Below, piece by piece: positions 62,145-64,000 of a DNA stretch of 64,000 nucleotides. The stretch spans positions 186,001 to 250,000 of the forward strand of contig NZ_CAJNAT010000007.1 of the NCBI RefSeq assembly GCF_905220705.1, in the 5' to 3' direction. The notes under the pieces were generated by a model, which saw only the letters and a program-made list of their open reading frames with translations, had not been told where the DNA came from and searched no databases. Position 1 is the stretch's first letter; every line of letters begins with the position of its first letter. The position numbers and the translations under genes are program-made. The stretch comes from Paraburkholderia domus. Lineage in GTDB: Bacteria; Pseudomonadota; Gammaproteobacteria; Burkholderiales; Burkholderiaceae.

Positions 62145-62221
62145 CGGGGTGTAGCTTAGCCTGGTAGAGCGCTACGTTCGGGACGTAGAGGCCGGAGGTT
62201 CGAATCCTCTCACCCCGACCA
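62145..62221 (+). tRNA. tRNA-Pro(CGG)
   Basis: A 77-base cloverleaf with CCA encoded. The acceptor stem pairs CGGGGTG with CACCCCG (62211-62217), discriminator A, then CCA at 62219-62221. The anticodon arm CTACG-TTCGGGA-CGTAG gives anticodon CGG, reading CCG codons. The T arm GGAGG-TTCGAAT-CCTCT is standard, with one mismatch-type pair. Confidence 0.95.
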
Positions 62222-62250
62222 GATTTGCCTTGTTAGTTCAAGGCTCGAAA

Positions 62251-62279
62251 AACCGCCCAGCTTGCTTGGCGGTTTTTTG
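62251..62279 (+). terminator. Rho-independent terminator after tRNA-Pro
   Basis: AACCGCC (62251-62257) pairs with GGCGGTT (62268-62274), followed by a T run. It ends the ispB-tRNA transcript 30 bases beyond the CCA. Confidence 0.78.
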
Positions 62280-63094
62280 TTTTGGGCCGTCGGTTTGGGC
62301 GCATTCGACTATCTGCGTCAGAGCGCGTGGACATCCATCAAATTGCCGAGCGATACCACAGCCTCGCGCGTCTCTGGAAATTCTGGCCGCCTGCTGCTCC
62401 GCCCCCCCTCCTGAAAGGCCCCCGGCCTGCTCTGGGTTTGCCGCCCGCCGCTGACCAATGCGGCCGCAAGCACTCACGCATCCGAACAGAACCGCACTGC
62501 TCGGGATGTCGGCTCGTTGATTGGGTGCGGGGCGCAAGCCGCGCCCCGCGCCTAGTCCCATCCGTGCAAACTTCGGCTCGAGAAATTTCTGGATAATGCG
62601 ATTTTTCTATCGCATTAATCCGTTAATATTTTTTACAAGTCAAATTTTATCTTTAAATCGCAACACATCCGCATTGATCTCAAAGCGTTTTACATCAACG
62701 CCACGCCACACTTATCCCATCTTGATAATTTTTAGCGCAAGTTCTTTTAAAAAAACCAACTGACCGACTTGCCATTGCGATGGAAGCCGAATAACATCGC
62801 ATCCATCAAATCACCCTCACCATATATTTTGGCATCCTTATGAATATGCGCCCGTCCACACATGTCATTTGCGCGCCCATAGCGGCTGCGTCAAACGCAT
62901 AAGGATCAATCCGGGCAACCGACACACGAGCACCCGCTCCAAGAAAAAGTCTGAATTTTTCTTAAATAAAGCCGCGCCGATTAAGACGATTCAAGAACAG
63001 CCTTAAAACCGTTATTCATCGAGTCAAAGCGACCTAATCGACATTAATTTAATACTGATTCAGATCAATTATCACACTGCTCAGGAGCATCCAT
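62280..63094. other. AT-richer intergenic region before the T6SS locus
   Basis: About 815 bases without a gene that I can support. Base composition drops sharply from about 62590 on, with runs such as TTTTTTACAAG and TAATTTAATACT, unlike the GC-rich surroundings. It must hold the promoter of the following tssA gene; no clean sigma-70 or sigma-54 element was picked out. The short frames present have no recognised domains. It follows a tRNA gene, so an acquired segment is possible. Confidence 0.5.
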
Positions 63095-64000
63095 TTGACA
63101 AACACGCTCTCACTCGATCAAATCGACTCCCTTAATCCTGAGCAGCCATGTGGAATCGATCTGGAATATGACGCCGCATTCACGGCGTTACAGCAAGCCG
63201 CCACCGGCGCTCGCGAGCAGCAGTTCGGCGACACCCTGATTCCTGCCGTCGCGCCGGACTGGCATCACGTCAAAACGCTGGCCGTCGATCTGCTTGGGCG
63301 CAGTGTAGATTTGCGAATCATCACGCTGTTGACTCAGGCGTGGACTGAAATCGACGGTTTGCCCGGTTACGCGAAAGGTCTCGCCCTTGCCGCGGAAACA
63401 CTTGAACAGCAGTGGGACAACGTCCATCCACAGTTGCGGATCGAGGGAGAGTTCGATCCGCTGGTCCGTGTCAACGCTGTCGCTGCGCTGACCGACTCGA
63501 AGGGCGCAGGACGCGCCGCCCGCGACGCAACCTTGCTGCGCTTGGGATCCGGCGATCTATCGTTGCGCGAAGCCGCGGCGATCCTTGAGGGCAATCCGGG
63601 CGCCATTTCGGGAAACGGGCCGTCATCGCCCGGCGGTATTCAGAAGACGGCATTACGTGCAGCACTTGCCGCTGAGCAAACTCAACTGACCGCTGTCCCG
63701 CAACTGCTCGATTCGATCGAGCGAATCCGCCAGCAGATCACCACGAAGCTCGACATCTCCTGGGTTCCCTCGGCAAGCGCGGTGGAAGACCCGTTACAGA
63801 CCGTGCAAAGAGCGATTCTTGCGTCAAGGGTCCGAGGCGATCCGCAGACCCCGAGCGGAGTCGAGCCTGCCGTGAAGCAAGCCCATTCAGTCGCCGCACA
63901 TGTTGCGCGCGCGCCCGTCGTGTGCACGCCAATCGGGTCACGCGAGTCTGTCATGCGCGCACTGGAAGACGCTTGCGTCTATCTGGAGCAAACAGAGCCG
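63095..64000 (+). CDS. tssA: Type VI secretion protein TssA, N-terminal part (runs off window)
   Basis: 302 codons open to the window end. The TTG at 63095 has AGGAG seven bases upstream. The N-terminal ImpA_N domain is clear: LNPEQPCGIDLEYDAAFTAL, QQFGDTLIPAVAPDWHHV, LLGRSVDLRIITLLTQAW, DGLPGYAKGLALAAETLEQ and WDNVHPQL, with NAVAALTDSKG after. TssA caps the growing T6SS sheath and primes tail-tube assembly. The C-terminal domain that separates the TssA subclasses lies beyond the window. No other T6SS gene precedes it. Confidence 0.85.
   Translation, partial: MTNTLSLDQIDSLNPEQPCGIDLEYDAAFTALQQAATGAREQQFGDTLIPAVAPDWHHVKTLAVDLLGRSVDLRIITLLTQAWTEIDGLPGYAKGLALAAETLEQQWDNVHPQLRIEGEFDPLVRVNAVAALTDSKGAGRAARDATLLRLGSGDLSLREAAAILEGNPGAISGNGPSSPGGIQKTALRAALAAEQTQLTAVPQLLDSIERIRQQITTKLDISWVPSASAVEDPLQTVQRAILASRVRGDPQTPSGVEPAVKQAHSVAAHVARAPVVCTPIGSRESVMRALEDACVYLEQTEP

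Noticed and set aside
62145..62221. Proven integration site at tRNA-Pro
   Set aside because: No repeat of the tRNA 3' end and no integrase are visible within the window.
62280..63094. Sigma-54 promoter of the T6SS locus
   Set aside because: TGGCA near 62830 lacks a GC at the required spacing, so the -24/-12 pattern is not met.

Overview
The window is a GC-rich, densely coded bacterial chromosome segment. Gene content and protein sequences point to Burkholderiaceae, most like Paraburkholderia/Burkholderia: a malic enzyme fused to a phosphotransacetylase-like domain, aroQ-accB-accC-prmA, an H1-like Lys/Ala protein, a PfkB nucleoside kinase, rplU-rpmA-obgE-proB, and the start of a type VI secretion locus. 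No phage, transposase or CRISPR array was found. Species is not determined.

Layout. 0-2.6 kb: the 5' end of an allantoicase gene, then dctA (C4-dicarboxylate uptake) divergent from a FadR/GntR regulator; both promoter regions carry a TGGTC-N-GACC operator. 2.7-5.8 kb: tkt-gapA. 6.1-8.4 kb: spermidine synthase-like protein, VOC protein, rsmE. 8.5-9.5 kb: a secreted RNase Sa-type ribonuclease and its barstar inhibitor. 9.65-9.84 kb: a structured, terminator-ended stretch without a gene (candidate small RNA). 9.9-16 kb: maeB, thiL-pgpA-pncC, a cupin, pyrF.

16.2-26.8 kb: a ten-gene minus-strand sugar cluster. It holds an IclR regulator, dgoK, dgoA, two SDR dehydrogenases, an AraFGH-type ABC importer, an SMP-30 lactonase and an aldose 1-epimerase. 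It encodes uptake, oxidation to lactone, hydrolysis to aldonate and the last two steps of the De Ley-Doudoroff route; the aldonate dehydratase is missing here. 27.1-28.0 kb is a gene-poor element with long inverted repeats.

28-42.4 kb: housekeeping genes: mtgA, aroE, an RNB-family RNase, a YqiA-like esterase, mpl, an unknown protein with a nucleotidyltransferase-like motif, a TlpA-like thioredoxin, aroQ-accB-accC-prmA, a zinc-ribbon membrane protein, tpx, a nucleoside kinase and a glycine-zipper lipoprotein. 42.5-43.9 kb: four 48-bp tandem repeats, the H1-like gene and a strong GC hairpin. 44-49.4 kb: nrdA and nrdB (class Ia ribonucleotide reductase) separated by about 690 bp, with tandem NrdR-like boxes and DnaA-box matches upstream of nrdA.

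49.4-62.2 kb: a ccsA-like gene, a small zinc-binding membrane protein and ampD; ffh; hpt; marC and proS; rppH and a CNP1-like lipoprotein; proB, obgE, rpmA and rplU; ispB and tRNA-Pro(CGG). An AT-richer gap of about 0.8 kb follows, and the window ends inside tssA, the first visible gene of a type VI secretion locus. Most start sites were chosen from ribosome-binding sites and family N-termini; where two starts compete, the entry says so.
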